Origin: Omphalotus guepiniiformis | Lineage: Eukaryota; Basidiomycota; Agaricomycetes; Agaricales; Omphalotaceae | Direction of reading: 5' to 3' | Assembly: GCA_028554645.1 (NCBI GenBank) | Contig: JAQOOI010000041.1 | Location: forward strand, 1-64,000 | Length of the DNA: 64,000 nucleotides | Shown here: positions 1-13,069 of the stretch, in pieces | How positions within the stretch are numbered: position 1 is the first letter of the stretch | Layout of the letters: every line of letters starts with the position of its first letter | Program-made: the position numbers and the translations under genes | Notes under the pieces: model-generated | The model's database searches: none | Seen by the model: only the letters and a program-made list of their open reading frames with translations | What the model was told of the DNA's origin: nothing

Positions 1-3000
1 CGTGCGTCAAATGGTCCATGTTTGTGCGTCGACAAGATGTGGGAAGAAGTTCGACAGAGAAAGGATCCCGTACAACCTCCCAACGCCTGACATTACCAGA
101 AGGAACGACACAATCCTTGGCGATACCCTACTGCCCCAGATGTATTTGCTCGGGCCAAACTCCGAGAAACCAAATTTCCTGAAATTCGTGTTCCTCCCGC
201 GAAGATCTTTCGCACTCGAGCCTTATAGAAAGCGTCTTGACAAATTACCATGTAACTCATCAGAGAAAGTGAAGAACTGCTCCTCGCCTAAGAAGCTAGA
301 TGAAGGACTATGAGCTGATACAGCTTACTTACGACGCCATTTTTGCGCCATTAATACTCAAAGACATTGTCGGAGCCGCGACAATAGTTCCTCTGACTCT
401 GATACGCACTCGACCGTCGTCTTCCTCCTCCTCCTCAAATTTCACTAGGAGCTGCAAATTGAGGCAGAAGTACTGCTCAAGCCTTCTGACAGGCGACTAT
501 GTGGGATACTATTTTACGAAATCGCGCAATCCCACTTTCTGATTGTTCCTTGCCAGATTGTGTAGCGATAGCCCTGAGCTTATGCCAAACGATTTTGGAT
601 CGCCTATGATGCCGGCAAGAAGACCATGGACTCGAAAGTATTTAGTACCACTGGATAACTAAGCCACGCAAACTCGTCACTGAGAAACCAGCGCTTCTCG
701 GTGTTAAGTACTCAGGATGGCTAGCGTAGGAGTCCAACCTGAATCCTCTATGTCGCCTGATCGAGCTCCGGCGTATCTGGCCTATGAGAACTTGATAGTG
801 GGAAGGTATGGCTGCCGGATGCGTACACGAAATGCAAGCGAGTTCTACCTGTCTCGGAATTTGGTCGGGGCATGATGGTGGTCTTAGTGCAGGCCTCAGT
901 TTGCATGGATCTGCGATGTAAGTGTTCAATGAGTGCGTGCTCGTGCATGCGCTTATACGCTGATCTATTACTCATCATATGGTATCAGTTAGACGAAAGC
1001 TACGCCATCGATTCCGCGACTCTTACGTCTACCTGCTCGCTGTACAATACCTCGTTTTCCTATGAAAATTATTTTTCTCGCAGGGATTCGATCCTTCTCA
1101 GCTCCCCAATACAGCTCGATTAGTCATGCAGGAAATCCGGACCAGCAGGCCGAGGCTGTTGCTTCATGCCCTCCCCTACCTTGCCCATTTCTCAGTCCTT
1201 CCACCAAACAGAACCGTCTACATGTCCTCGACTATCATGGAAAATGAGATGGCCGGACGTCCTGCCACTTGCTCCCCCCCCCCCCGTCCCCTTTCGTTTG
1301 TCATTGCTACCAACCCTTACTGATGAGCTGTTAGTACGACTATTTTGGCGAGTTACCAAGCGATGACGAAATGTACGTATGCTCCGGCTCACCACCCATC
1401 GTCGAGGCCATCTCACTGCCATGTCACAGTTTAGCGGTTAGCCTACACTCGGAGCCTATCGTGATCTCTGATCCCTACACCGAAACCAGGGACACCTCGT
1501 TCGCGCAAGGTGACACTACTACTGAGAATTTTGGTTTGGCGAGACCAATGCAGCACTCCAGGGGTTTCGGGAACGGAAGCTGCTCGCCCATAGACCTGAA
1601 TGATGGGTTACGCAGGAAGTCACTCGAAAAGAGGAGACTGTGTTTTGCTCAGATAGCCCAGCTCTATAAGCAGCCCTCGTGGCGGTGTTTGGGGCGTACC
1701 TCTAGAATCCTTCCATGATTTGAAGGACAGACAAGAAAGCTTTAATTTGGCACTCTAAGACAGATCAGCTCTTGAAGTATTGCGCATAGATGCCTCACTT
1801 GAATGATTGTAGAGTACCATAGCTGATACAGCTATCAAAGTAGCCTAGCCTACAAGGGAGTGTCTAGCATGTTTCAGCTGTTAACTTCCACATTTATACT
1901 CTCGCCCCTACAAGACCAGGAACCCTCGCGAAGGCGATTTCCATTTCATCATTTTTTTGACAAATTAAGCTCATGCCTGTGCATCAGGCTTTGTAGTTTT
2001 TCATGTTGCCAGCTCGATCCAACCATATACACGTTGCTGCCATTAGTCATCACCACATGCAGTATCGACCTTCGCGTGAAAAATCTTTAGGCCATGGATC
2101 ACACGCGCCCATATCGTGGTAATTCGCTGGTTCGTACATGCATCTTTCTTTCTAATGCCCACCCTGCAATGTTTGCGAACGTTAATTCTAGTTCGCCCTC
2201 GTCCTGCCGTACGTACTCTGTTCTCTGTTCACATATTGTTTTGTATACTGATGCTTTTGACGCATTAGTTTAGAGCTGTAGTGAAGGTTCTCTTTGGTAT
2301 TCGCGTCGTTACTGGTGCGCTTCTTGCCCCGAAAGATTCCGTTGCGCCCATTTTGCACTTAGCCCCTTTATAGTCAGTGTTGCGGTTCTAACGACGCTGG
2401 CTAGCCCCGTATAAGGACCTTTCCTATTCTGTTGACGTAGCCTTTTTTACTATTGTCTGCCCCATGGATTAGCATGCCCCCTTTGTTAGCAATAATATAA
2501 TTATATTTTTTATTACCTTCGAGGTCAATGGTGCCTGAGTGATCAGGTTCACCTGCTACTATCAACCTGCGTAATTATCCATGATTTTCAGAATGCTGCA
2601 AGGATTTTCCAGCGCGATTTCGACAAGTATGCCATTCGAAGGGTGTTCGCCAGCCATCGAGAACCTCTTCTCCCAATTTATGTGATTGCGGCCCCGACAC
2701 TAAGCCGTTTCGCTAAGTGTCCATTTATGACTAACTCCCGTTGTCCCAAGCGCCAGGGAGTATTCAACCCTCTTTCTACCTGCAGGCATTAATGTAAGAG
2801 TCATTGACTAGCCCTACTTCTGTGAAGAATTCTAAACAGCTGTATTCTCTAGGCATTCCACTCGTAATTAGTTTAGTATCAAGTACCGCCCACTTTCCTT
2901 CGTGCGTGCGGAGAGATTAAGTTACAGGGTGCGGCGTTACTTCGATACCCTCTTATCTGCCGGGCAGAATACCATTTGGAACAGAGAGGATGCAAGAGAC

Positions 3001-4867
3001 CTCTTTTGGCCGATGCAAATTCCATGTAGTGTGGATGCGGGCATTGTTACTTCTATTATGAAACGTACACAGTGGGTACAGTTGTCAATCCGGGTTGTAG
3101 TGTTTTAAGTGCCGTATCCTGTACCTTCTACTATGAACAGGTACTATGGCGCGAGTCAGAGCATTCTAGCTGCTTCAACCAACACTCGACAATCCATATG
3201 TCACCCAGCCTGATTCAATGTTACTGGAGGGCAGAAATAAGAGATGAAGGGTTAGGAAGCTCGAGGCGAGCATGGAGAGATACAGCAAAATCCGCAGTCG
3301 TCACATGGTATCTTCGCCTTTTTGGATCAGCCCTTTTTCAACCTAGTGGACCAAAAATTCAGTCGAGACATAGTTCGAATGTCGTGCGTAAAAAAAGGTG
3401 AAGAGAGTAGTCCACTGATGGCCAGAGGAGAGCACTGTGGGTTGCCAGGGGAGCTAATTCCACCCTAGCCTGGATGAGAGGTTATCGGTTAGGGTTGACG
3501 AAGGGCACCAATATGAGCCTTGTTACATACTAGAAAGTATTTACCTCTCGGGTTCGAGTCGAGTTTTGGGAGTCAGCTCAGGTTTAATTGCCCGCTCCAG
3601 CCGAGTTAATTTTTATCACTAACCGCTTGCGTATGACTAGGCCTCTTACGATTGGCACTTATCAGTATGTATGTGTTATATCACCCTACCATGAGGGTGC
3701 GTGCTAAGTCAGCTGGCACAGACTCGTGGATCGTGTTCAACGATATTACCGTGATACGTCTAGTCTGCTGAACCTTAGATTGAGATGACGTAGAACAGGG
3801 GCCCGAAGATGACGAGAGGTGCGGCGCAGAGAACGACAAATGTCAGAAGGACAATCGCTCGAATAGTCGCTTTCAAATGAATCTTTTGCCCAGGTCGTCC
3901 CGCGGCTGAGACCGTTCGCCGTCGGCTAGCATCTAGTCGCCGCTGCAACGTTGTCGTGTAGGTATTTTACGGGATCTTCCTGCTCTCCAAAAACAGAGGA
4001 GAGAAAAAACAAATAGAGAATAAGTATCCTATAAATCTGTTTTAGTTGGTCGTCACGCACTTGGCATCATAAGCATCCTGGGAGATAAATTTGCCGCGAG
4101 ACGGATATCCTCATACTCGCACCGACACGACTTCAATTCACGAGTCCCCCATCGACATCCTTGAAAGCTAGCTCACTAGCCGAGTCCGGAAAACCTACTC
4201 TCGACGCAGACTTTGTCATGAGATTAGAGCCGTGGGTTCATTTATGTTGCTTCCCTAATCGCCGGCACTTGTTGGTTACTTTCAAAGTGTCGGGCGTTAA
4301 CTCCGACAAATTGTGAAGACGGTTCGATAAACAGCAGTGGGTCACAGTGCCAGTGCTAGGGGGCAAAAACATAACTTGTAGTTTATGGTGCAACCTCAGG
4401 ACACGCCACTATATTGATCTAACGCCTTTCCGGGTGCGGATATTCACCCACTATTCCCATTGTTGGTCGATTACTGGATCTCCGCCAGTCAGGATATATC
4501 TGTGATCCATCTGCCGTTGCTTGGTAATTGTCTAGTGTATGTGCTCGTCACAGAAAACCCTACGTCTAGTCTGCAATAGTAACTGATCAAGCTGAACTCC
4601 CACTTCCTTGTATGTCGGTTCGTGTTTATTTCTTTTTTGCCGGCACCCCTCTATTCTTTTGTGGAACGCGGTTTTTCCAAGGTCCCAGTCGACGACACCA
4701 AGTAAATCTTTTGAGGTTTTCATAGGTTTCGTACTACCCTTGACGCAGTCTGTTTAGCAACGATCATCCGGCCTCTTATCAGAAAAATATGTTCAATGTA
4801 GTCAGGTACGTGTGATGCCGAGATCACAGTTTTTCTTATACTATTATACTAATGGGACGCAGAACGA
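1..4867. other. Long stretch with no supportable gene
   Basis: I see no open frame with recognisable protein motifs, no tRNA and no clear repeat here. The longest frames (around 100-115 codons) have no family signature and overlap each other on both strands, as expected by chance. A run of about a dozen C near 1,275 is the only simple-sequence feature. The stretch may be heterochromatic or eroded DNA. Confidence 0.6.
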
Positions 4868-4879
4868 TTGAGGCGTCTT

Positions 4880-5270
4880 AACCTACACTCCGCTTCCATC
4901 CCCACGCCTTCCATCCCGACGCCCAATTTTTCTCTTCTGACACGATTTCCACCCTCCAACTCAAACATTGAGCCACCTGCGCGCTTCGTTGACCATTCTC
5001 AAATCACCACTTCATTGCTGATCACCCTCTCACCTCCGCTCGCGTTCATCATTTTCAATACGAGCCCACCCATCCCCCACCCCTTCATCCGCTTCATTCC
5101 AAATCCGTCTCCACCTCCGACTCAAACCACCCTTGCCACACCCGCTTCATCGCCTTGAAACTCGAACCACATGCACACGTCGCCCCTCCAATTTGAACTA
5201 CCCATCCCACACCCGCTTTACTCAAACCACCGTGGTCTTGGTCATCATCCTCTCCTCCACCTTTGCCAAG
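4880..5270. repeat. C/T-rich strand-asymmetric block with degenerate repeats
   Basis: For about 390 bases the plus strand is very poor in G and rich in C, with recurring words such as CACACCCGCTT, CTCAAACCACC and CCTTCATC at irregular spacing. It looks like an eroded minisatellite. A continuous plus-strand frame runs through part of it (rich in Pro, Thr, Ser), but this follows from the composition and is not evidence of a gene. Confidence 0.45.
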
Positions 5271-8200
5271 ATTTGGACAGCCGACAGAAACGAGTTTCAT
5301 GAAGTTGGTGACAACGACCAACCTGATGCATGGGCGCCCACGTTTAAGATTGACTAGGAGCACATGAAGTCTGTGACCAGAGAGTGGTGAGCAGTTTCTT
5401 TCGTAACGAGATTTTGTGCACTTGTATCAGATGCGTGAAGGACTGGAATTCTGTTGATGTGAGCTTGGTGGCTTGCGCGGTGTAAAAATAACATCAATCC
5501 CATGATATTCTGGTTTCGAAGATTCTAGTGGAACTTGAAGAAAAATCCAAAAATTTTACAATGACACTTGCCAACGGTGACTCGACCGCAACGCTGAACC
5601 GAATCACAAACGCAAACGTCGGACCGACGTGGGCACTTGGTATGTGGTGCTGATATATTGCATTCTTAACCTGATAACCAACAATGATGCTTACAATGAA
5701 ATGCGGCCCAAGTGTATATTCCCGACGTAATTTAATATACATTTGACATAATTCACCACCCTGCGATTCGTGCACGCCTTAAGATACTACTAGTGGAGTG
5801 GTATTATTACATCAGCGATAGAGGCCGACACCCGGCGGTCCTTGTTCCAATATGAAAAATTCGCACTTCCAATGAAATTCCACGGCTTAAGTTATAAGCA
5901 GCCTGCCCTAAGGTGGAGGACTCAGGCACTCATGAGATGGGGCGCGCCAGAAGTCTAGCGGCCTACGTCCTCATTATTGCAAGTGGTAGGATCTCGCGAA
6001 ACTTTCTAAGCCTTTGGCAGCAAAGTCCCATGCGTGAAGAATATTTTTGATCAACAATTAAGTCATCGCCTCCCCTTCCCTGGTTTCGCGAGCGGTTGAG
6101 CTACTGGATACTTCAGCAACTCCATCCAACGTTCGTCTCTCGGAGCGGCTAGCTCACTAGTGGCGGCATGCAATAAGCGCGACAAGATAGCGCGCAACTG
6201 TGCGGGCTCAATAGTCGCTAGTTTCTGCGATATTCCCTCGGCTAAGCGACCTTAAGCAGATAATAGGCTGATATCGGGTCGTGGAACTTGGAGTATTTGA
6301 CGGGCATAGTTTGGCCGACCGCAAGCTTAGCGTAGCCGAAGTTCTAGGAGGAGGAAGACTTCGCGAATCGAAGGGCACACGGAGCGACACATTGTAGGAC
6401 GCGTTCGAAAGAATCGCAGACAGGTCTCTAGTAACAGCTGGGGAAATATTACACATAGAAGCTCGAGCCTTCTCAATGCCATGCAAGTTTGGACATAAGA
6501 TTGTGCCATTCAATGGTAAGTAGGAGTCTACCGAAGGTATAAGTTGAGAACTATGGTTTTTTTCAAACGACAACATTGATTGCAAGTTGTCCTATCCTCG
6601 TGCATGCCGGTTGCCGTCGTTCGAATGGAATTACAGTGATCCTCAGAATGGAAGGGTCAGCGCTCGGGCATGAAGCCGGAGCCTTTGCATTGAGGGCGTC
6701 CACTATGATGCGAGCAGATGATCGTTCTGTGCCATATTTTTTGACTGCTTAGAACAAGACACTGAGATACACCGAGTAATATGAAGTCGAGGTTAGCTGA
6801 GAGTAGCAAAGAAGAGAGATAATTCATACCTTGTACTAGTGATTCGCGCCAGCTGTGCCTTCCTGAGCTTTGTTTGACGCCTAACCTTCCTGTGACAGCC
6901 CCCCCCCCCCCACAGGTCCGTTGTTCTACCAGCATCTTCAATGAAATATATGAGTGCATCAACTGTGACATGTGCATAACACATCGTAAGATATCTTGAT
7001 GGGGAGGCGGAAGTGACGACGCTACAACACCTATCAGATCCTCTCTTGGTGAGGTCAGATTCACTGCGTCGAACCAACGCCAGTAAATCCTTGGATCGTC
7101 ATCTCTGCTTTCTTGATATCCAACGCCAACGGGAGTCAGCAACGCTGGGAACCGCCGCAAGAGCAATTGGTCAGGGCCGTATCAAAAGTTGAGACGACTC
7201 TCCAACGTGGTAGAAACCTGGGATGCCATGTCGAAGCTGACGCAACACGCAAACAACAACATCCAAGCAGAACTAAATGTAAGTGCATGATCCACAATGG
7301 CCACATCTGGACATCGCAGAGGATTATGATCGATCAAGGGCATTGCGATTTACAATGAACACTTTAAGAAGTAAAACTTTGTAGCTTCTTGAGATATGTG
7401 TATGGGAAGGATGACGAGCAAGAAAGACTTGATCGGCAATTCTCTGTTTAGCTTCTTTATATACGGTAGGACGCTGGTTGACGCTGTTTTCATGCATCAC
7501 ATTAGAGAACTGCCAAAGACAAAGAACCTTTGTTAGCGCGGCTCGGCCCGCAAAACGCTAGAGAGGAGTCTTAGGGTTAGGTCTTAGGGAACAGTCTTTA
7601 TGTCCCGTCATTTTTTGTTTTAGTTAAGAGCCTGGCATGATCAAATGGAGGAAATTGTGGACAGTGAAGGCAGTGCATAGACGCATAGACGAGTTACAGC
7701 CTTAGCTTTGTACATTATTCAATACACAGAATACACATTTGAATAAGATAACAACTGACACCGAAGAAGAAACCCTAAACTCGCTCGAAATGGTTCTTCT
7801 TTGCACGATGGGAGACGCAGGCTGTCTTGAGAATCAAAACGGCCGTCGATCTATATATTACCGTATGTGAAATGTGATTCGCAATGCTTTCATTCATGTT
7901 CATATTCATATACCTGTTCTCTACTGCCTATTTGAGCTTTCTGCACCTAAAGTATAACTATCCAGGGGGATGAGTGACTATGCAGGGTGCCCAATCATGA
8001 CTTTGGCTAAAGCGTGGCTTCGGGTTAACAGATTCATCATCATGCCTAGCTCCTGGATGGCTTCGTTAAGTGGGGGAAACTGCACGAGTGTGCATTTGGT
8101 ATGATCTTGAAGCAGACTTTGATGTGCTTCAAAGATGGGGTGAGCTATATTGCTCCATGAGAACAGACAATTGTTTCCAGACGGGCTAACTTTCACAACA

Positions 8201-9842
8201 TTCATGCATGTTCGATACATAAGACCGTATATTCAGATAGTCTTTCAAATGTGCAGACCAAAAAAGTACATGCCAAAGTCTCTATACAACACAAACATAG
8301 CCATTAAATACGATTATCATGGTGTTACAAAGTTCATGACATAGGTTCTACATCACGCAGCGACAGAGGAGCGTCCGCCTCGAATCCCGCTCAGTGTTTT
8401 GCACAGAACCTGATGAAAAATAGAAAGTGTGAGTGAGTAAATGAGACAAGTGTGTAACCAGAATTGCCTCACTATCGTTACTTCCCGCAACTCGATGTTT
8501 ACAGTCTGTTCCAGACTCGTTTTTAGTTCTTAGGAACTTCATGTTGCAAGTGCAAAGGCAGAAAAGAACTACCTCGTTTGCATGTTGTGTCGTTTCTTCG
8601 CTCACCTCTTTCCCTCTCCCGAGTCGCCAGAGGTTGGTGAGCTAGCTCCAAATATATTAGCATGACAAGAAGTTACACGAGGCTTCAACACACCACTTAC
8701 CGAGGGCGGCAATTACGGATTCTGTCATTGTAGCTATCTTACTAATCGATCAGCAAAAAAGGGTTCTCAGCCTGAGAGTCTCCCTTCGCTAGTTCATAGG
8801 GATCGAATGCTTGAGTTGGACTGATGACGAGAGCAAGCGCACTTTCTCCCTTCAACACATCTTGCCGTGGTCGTACAAAAAGTCAGCACGGATTTTCTTG
8901 ATGCTGTCTGTTTCCAATCTCAGGTCATTAGTATCACAAACCAAAAATAGAGTTCAAATTGCTTACAATAGTCAAATCGTTTTATCGCGAGCGACTGCAA
9001 CGCTGCCTATTGAGTTCGTTTATCATCATCCAGATATCAAAAAAAAAGAAAAAAGAAGCAATTTGAGCAGATTGCGTCGTTTGGTTCCCAATATCTTGGA
9101 AATGTCATGATGCTAGCTGGCGGCTGTGTCTGCGAGATCGCAAAGTGTCAATAGACGGAGACGAATTGGAACATCGCGACGCACGTCACTCTCTGAGCTC
9201 CGCTTTGCGAGTGCATCACACACACGTAAATTCTTTTATCAGTGTCTGTTTTTTGACCCAGGCTCCGGGGGGGAGGGACTTGTCCCAGCAAGGTGTGCAT
9301 CAAATCAATATCTTGCGCTTGTAACCTGTAGTACAGCACGCCGTGAGAGCCTGGAAACCAAACGAAGCAGTCTTTGGACCACTAGCATCCGCAATGAACG
9401 AGCCAACGGTACAGACATCTGCCTACTACTGTGAGGGGGGTCGGTCATCGCTTTGTAGGCAGGAAGCTTCAAGACGCTAGAGCCTCAGATATATATGGTC
9501 CTTGGGCTTTTCATTTGACGCCTTGTCTTCGGTAGCATATATGAGGTTGAAAACAATGAAAAGCCTAGAATACCCATGGTGACAGGACGTATGAATCGGC
9601 ACTGAATCGGCACTACATCTAGTACGTGTTTGATACTATTACTAGAGTAAATGGCATGCTGGTGTGCATGCGTCGTATTCAATGTTAAGAAAGCTCTGTT
9701 TCCCACGATCGAATGTGGGTCCATGTAGGTCTACCAGATAAGGTAATGCTCATTGTTGACTGCTTTGAGCTTTCTGTGGTGTGTGGGGTCCCCGCCTCTT
9801 CTCGGACATTTGGTCACCTTTCCCCTGCACCTCTCTCTGTGG
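5271..9842. other. Stretch with no firm gene; scattered gene-like scraps
   Basis: No complete gene is supported. Two scraps look more gene-like than the rest: a plus-strand frame around 7,150-7,278 that ends at a GTAAGT donor, and minus-strand frames at 6,657-7,166 and 7,978-8,220. None carries a motif I can name with confidence. A 12-base C run sits at about 6,900. These may be further eroded pieces of the gene graveyard that becomes recognisable after 9.8 kb. Confidence 0.45.
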
Positions 9843-11160
9843 ATGTCTGAAGAGCCTCCAGATCGACTTCGAATTTTGGATTACGAGGAGTTCTGGCGCG
9901 ACCATTACCACTGGGCTCAAAGAATCTGGTTATGAACTTCGTCCTCGATATCATCCTGATTGGGTCGCGTCATGGGAAGGGCACAAAGGTCTCTGTCTTG
10001 TGTGAGGATGGATGCCCAGCTTTCGTGAGTGATAACTCAACCGTCCTCAACCTAGTCCTAATAGCAACAGAGTCCCGCTTCTCCTGGACGCCGTCCGTAT
10101 TGAAGACGGCACAATTGTGATGCTCAGCCGAGCAGACCTACCATCCATATCTGATGAGCTCAAAATAGTGCGCATCTTTTCCTCAGAGCCTGCGCGTTCC
10201 AACCACTCAGAATCATTGTGTACCAACATATGAAAAAACTGAGTATTCCAGAGGACCGCCCGGAGAATGTGGTTGTTGTCATGCCATTCTCGTACCCTGG
10301 GACCAACCAGCATTCAAAACTTTTGGGGAAGTCGTAGACTTCTTCACCCAGATATTTGAAGTGAGTTATGAGCTCAACAGTGCGGAATCAATGTTAACTA
10401 TGAACCAGGGGTTGCAATTCATGCACAGCATGCATGTTGCTCACAAGTGAGTTTCACTATTAACTAGTGAAAGCAGACCGTCCTTTATTCCTGTTTAGCG
10501 ATATCAAGTTTGGTAACATAATGATGGATTGGAAACCCTTGTACGATGCACCTCCACACCCCGTTAGTAGCCGCAGGCAGAACGAGACTGGAAGGGTTTC
10601 GTGAAGACTCGTAGCAGGACAGAACATCCCGTCAAATACTATTTCATTGATTTCGATTTGTCCGAACAATATCTGCCTGAAAATGGCCCACCTCGACATG
10701 TCCCAGGGTACGGAGGAGATCAATCTGTTCCAGAATTCAACAAACAGGAACCTTGTGATCCCTTTCCAGTCGACGTCTACTGTTTGGGGAACATGATTCG
10801 AAAGTAGATTCATCGTCGTCTGTATCTTCTGCTGTCAGTCTCACTGTTTTTTCCGCATCTCATAATTTTGTTTTTTGCAGGGAGATATGTTCAGCTCGCC
10901 AAAACGTGGGTTCGAATTCATGAACGAACTCGTCACGGATATGACCCAAGAGGATCCTACTAAACGACCGACCATGGACGAGGTTGTTACACGCTTTAAT
11001 ACTATAACGAAAGGATTAAGCTCGTTGAAGCTACGATCCCGGATTGCCAGTAAGAAGGAGAACTTGATCAGCCGAGTTTTCCGCACAACCTTTACATTGG
11101 TCACGACAAATGGTCTACGTAGCCAAACGGACGCCTGCGATACCAGCAGCTTCATTAAAC
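9843..11160 (+). pseudogene. Broken protein kinase-like gene (Agaricomycete orphan family)
   Basis: The pieces match the layout of a kinase-like family common in mushrooms. An N-terminal block reads MSEEPPDRLRILDYEEFWRD, then GYELRPRYHPDW, then after an intron (about 10,026-10,070) LLLDAVRIEDGTIV. A catalytic-loop block HKDIKFGNIM follows near 10,490 and YYFIDFDLS near 10,640, then a C-terminal tail from about 10,881 that includes TKRPTMDEV. The parts lie in different frames: shifts are needed near 9,920, near 10,010, near 10,235 and near 10,300, and an in-frame stop follows the 10,601-10,807 piece unless an intron removes it. The metal-binding DFG is DFD, where relatives usually have DFG. 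It cannot make a full kinase, so I call it a pseudogene. The order and spacing of motifs make the family call fairly safe. Confidence 0.75.
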
Positions 11161-11689
11161 ACTCATTTTTTTGCTCTATTCTCCAATACACCAGGCTAGT
11201 TTGGCTGCCGACTGTCGTTACGCCTATCTCGCTGAAACTTGCTTCATTTGAGTATATACCCTGGATACATTTGTTATTGCATCTTATCTTGACATTACAT
11301 GAAGCTCGTGAAGTGTATTCATCCCCTGTATGCGAAGTGGGGACATGGGTACTACTTACTGACTTCAAAGTCAGTAGGATCCTGTAGGATTTAATGCTGC
11401 CTTACCGATGCCAGAGTCAGTTACGCAAAGATGGCACATAGAAACCCGTCAGGGACTTCACGCGATCGCCCGACTTCGACAGTTCATTTACGAGAAGGTC
11501 TTCAGACTACGATGGCCTATGTTCTTGTTTCACTATGGTCTCCTCTAATATAATATCGGCTCGAAGTGCTCACAGACAAAAGCAAGAGCGAGGCAGTTTG
11601 AACATTGCCGAATGACTATGGAGGACGGTACAAAAGTGAGAAGTTTAGACATACAAACATACGCGTCACATTATCTACGAGAAGCTGCG

Positions 11690-12090
11690 CGAGACTTCGG
11701 AAGAAAAGGTGGCCATCGAAATGTCTTGGTAGGAGGCGCTTCAATATCTCGATCCTTCGCCAGCGCTGCTACCGACTGTCTAAGGGAATAGGAGACCACC
11801 GGCGGACGGTCAATGGTGTTGTTACACATAGCGCACTTCATCGTTTTCCAGCAGCGGCGTTGTTTTTTACGGCGCTGTTCTTCTAAATGGCGAATTGCTT
11901 GCCCCGTCAAAACAACTGCCACACATAGTGTGACCACAAGGTAATCTGAAAAATCCTGGTCAGTATCTGCGCGAGGGCCGACAATTAAGCTGCATACACG
12001 CATGGTTGCCAAGCTGTGTCCCCAGCAAACTGGACACCTGTGCAGATATTCCTGTTCCTCACGAAGAGCCTGAAGAGTAGCCTTGAGGGT
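11690..12090 (-). pseudogene. RING-finger protein remnant
   Basis: Reading the minus strand from about 12,090, a helical, charged stretch ending LREEQEYLHRCPVC supplies the first Cys pair. LPCGHTMCGSCF near 11,930 supplies the Cys-His-Cys-Cys centre. KCAMC near 11,840 supplies the last Cys pair, followed by SYSLRQSVAALAKD. This is the C3HC4 order of a RING domain, which in intact proteins binds zinc and recruits a ubiquitin-conjugating enzyme. The central pair and the last pair lie in different frames, and the first pair is separated by a possible intron. A short coiled coil before the RING fits a common mushroom RING architecture. I infer an eroded copy; function is unlikely. Confidence 0.55.
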
Positions 12091-12610
12091 CTACAATGAT
12101 GTGAGGGACAAGTGTATCGGAGGAGTTGATTACGCGCACCTGAATTTCAGCTTTAGCTTCGCTCAGTTGCCCTGTTCTGGGTGTGCTGTGCGACGGAGAC
12201 CGTTGCTGGGGAAGAGGATTCGGTCGAGATTTTGTAGGTTACTAATGGCGTATTATTGGTTTTCAGATCCATCCTAGCTAGTGGATTAGCGTCTTTCATA
12301 CTGGAGTGAATTGGAATCAAACCTGTGAATTGAATCTCTGTGTGAGACGGAGTTAGGACACGGCTCAACTGTGGTGAGGTTGAATCAAAGGTTATGGGCT
12401 CAATTTCGAAAGCGCAAGCATTTTATGGTATTCCGATGAAAGAACCGCGCGCGACAAAGAGACAAAGGGGAGGGGGAGGAACGTGTAACATCTAAAATTC
12501 CCGAGGACTTCAGATAAGAAAGAGTCCAGGAATGAGCAATATGGGATGAAGGAGACTGGCGGTTCAGACGTATTTTGATGGCATAGACAGAACGTCAGGA
12601 ATAGGGTAGA

Positions 12611-13069
12611 GACGAATCGGAAGACGCCAAGTCTTCGCAACTCTCAGCAAAGCCTGAAGCTGAAGCATTGAAGCATTGAAGGCCTGACACCAAGTCAGAC
12701 AGATTTGGACGAAGACACCGAGTCCTCGTGATGCTTTCTCGATGGATGATACGATGGGTAGCTATAGTTAGTTGGCTGGACCGAGATAAGATGAACTTGA
12801 AAATAGTTTAAGCGCTTTAGCGCCAAAGCGTGTGAAAAGAGAAAGCGCGCACGATCACGCGCACGAATCACGATGTCGGGGGACGAAGCCTGGTATACGA
12901 ATTAGAAACGCTTGAAGTTCTTCCTCTCAACGGTTCCAATCGCTACTGTCAAATACAAACCTTGATGCCCACGAAACATCACGAGGACTTGGCGTCTTCG
13001 TCGATATTTGTCTGACTTGGTGTCAGGCTTTGCTGAGAATTGTGAAGACTAGGTGTCTTCCGATTCGTC
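12611..13069. mobile_element. 459-bp fold-back element with ~100-130 bp inverted arms
   Basis: The first ~130 bases (12,611-12,740) and the reverse complement of the last ~100 bases (about 12,966-13,069) align closely, both beginning GACGAATCGGAAGAC. The left arm has an extra ~24-base insertion containing a tandem AAGCATTG. Each arm holds three short palindromes built on the core GAC-[AG]CC-N-A-GTC, for example GAAGACGCCAAGTCTTC and CTGACACCAAGTCAG. The central ~225 bases have no coding content and include CGCTTTAGCG-type palindromes. No clear target-site duplication was found. It may be a non-autonomous fold-back element or a hairpin-RNA locus. Confidence 0.7.

Noticed and set aside
6657..7166. 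169-codon minus-strand frame with SLPPPHQDILRCVMHMSQL, slightly RhoGAP-like
   Set aside because: The resemblance is one short phrase, a C run interrupts the region, and no other RhoGAP motif follows.
7150..7278. Plus-strand coding-like stretch ending at GTAAGT
   Set aside because: No partner exon and no known motif; kept only as a scrap in the intergenic note.
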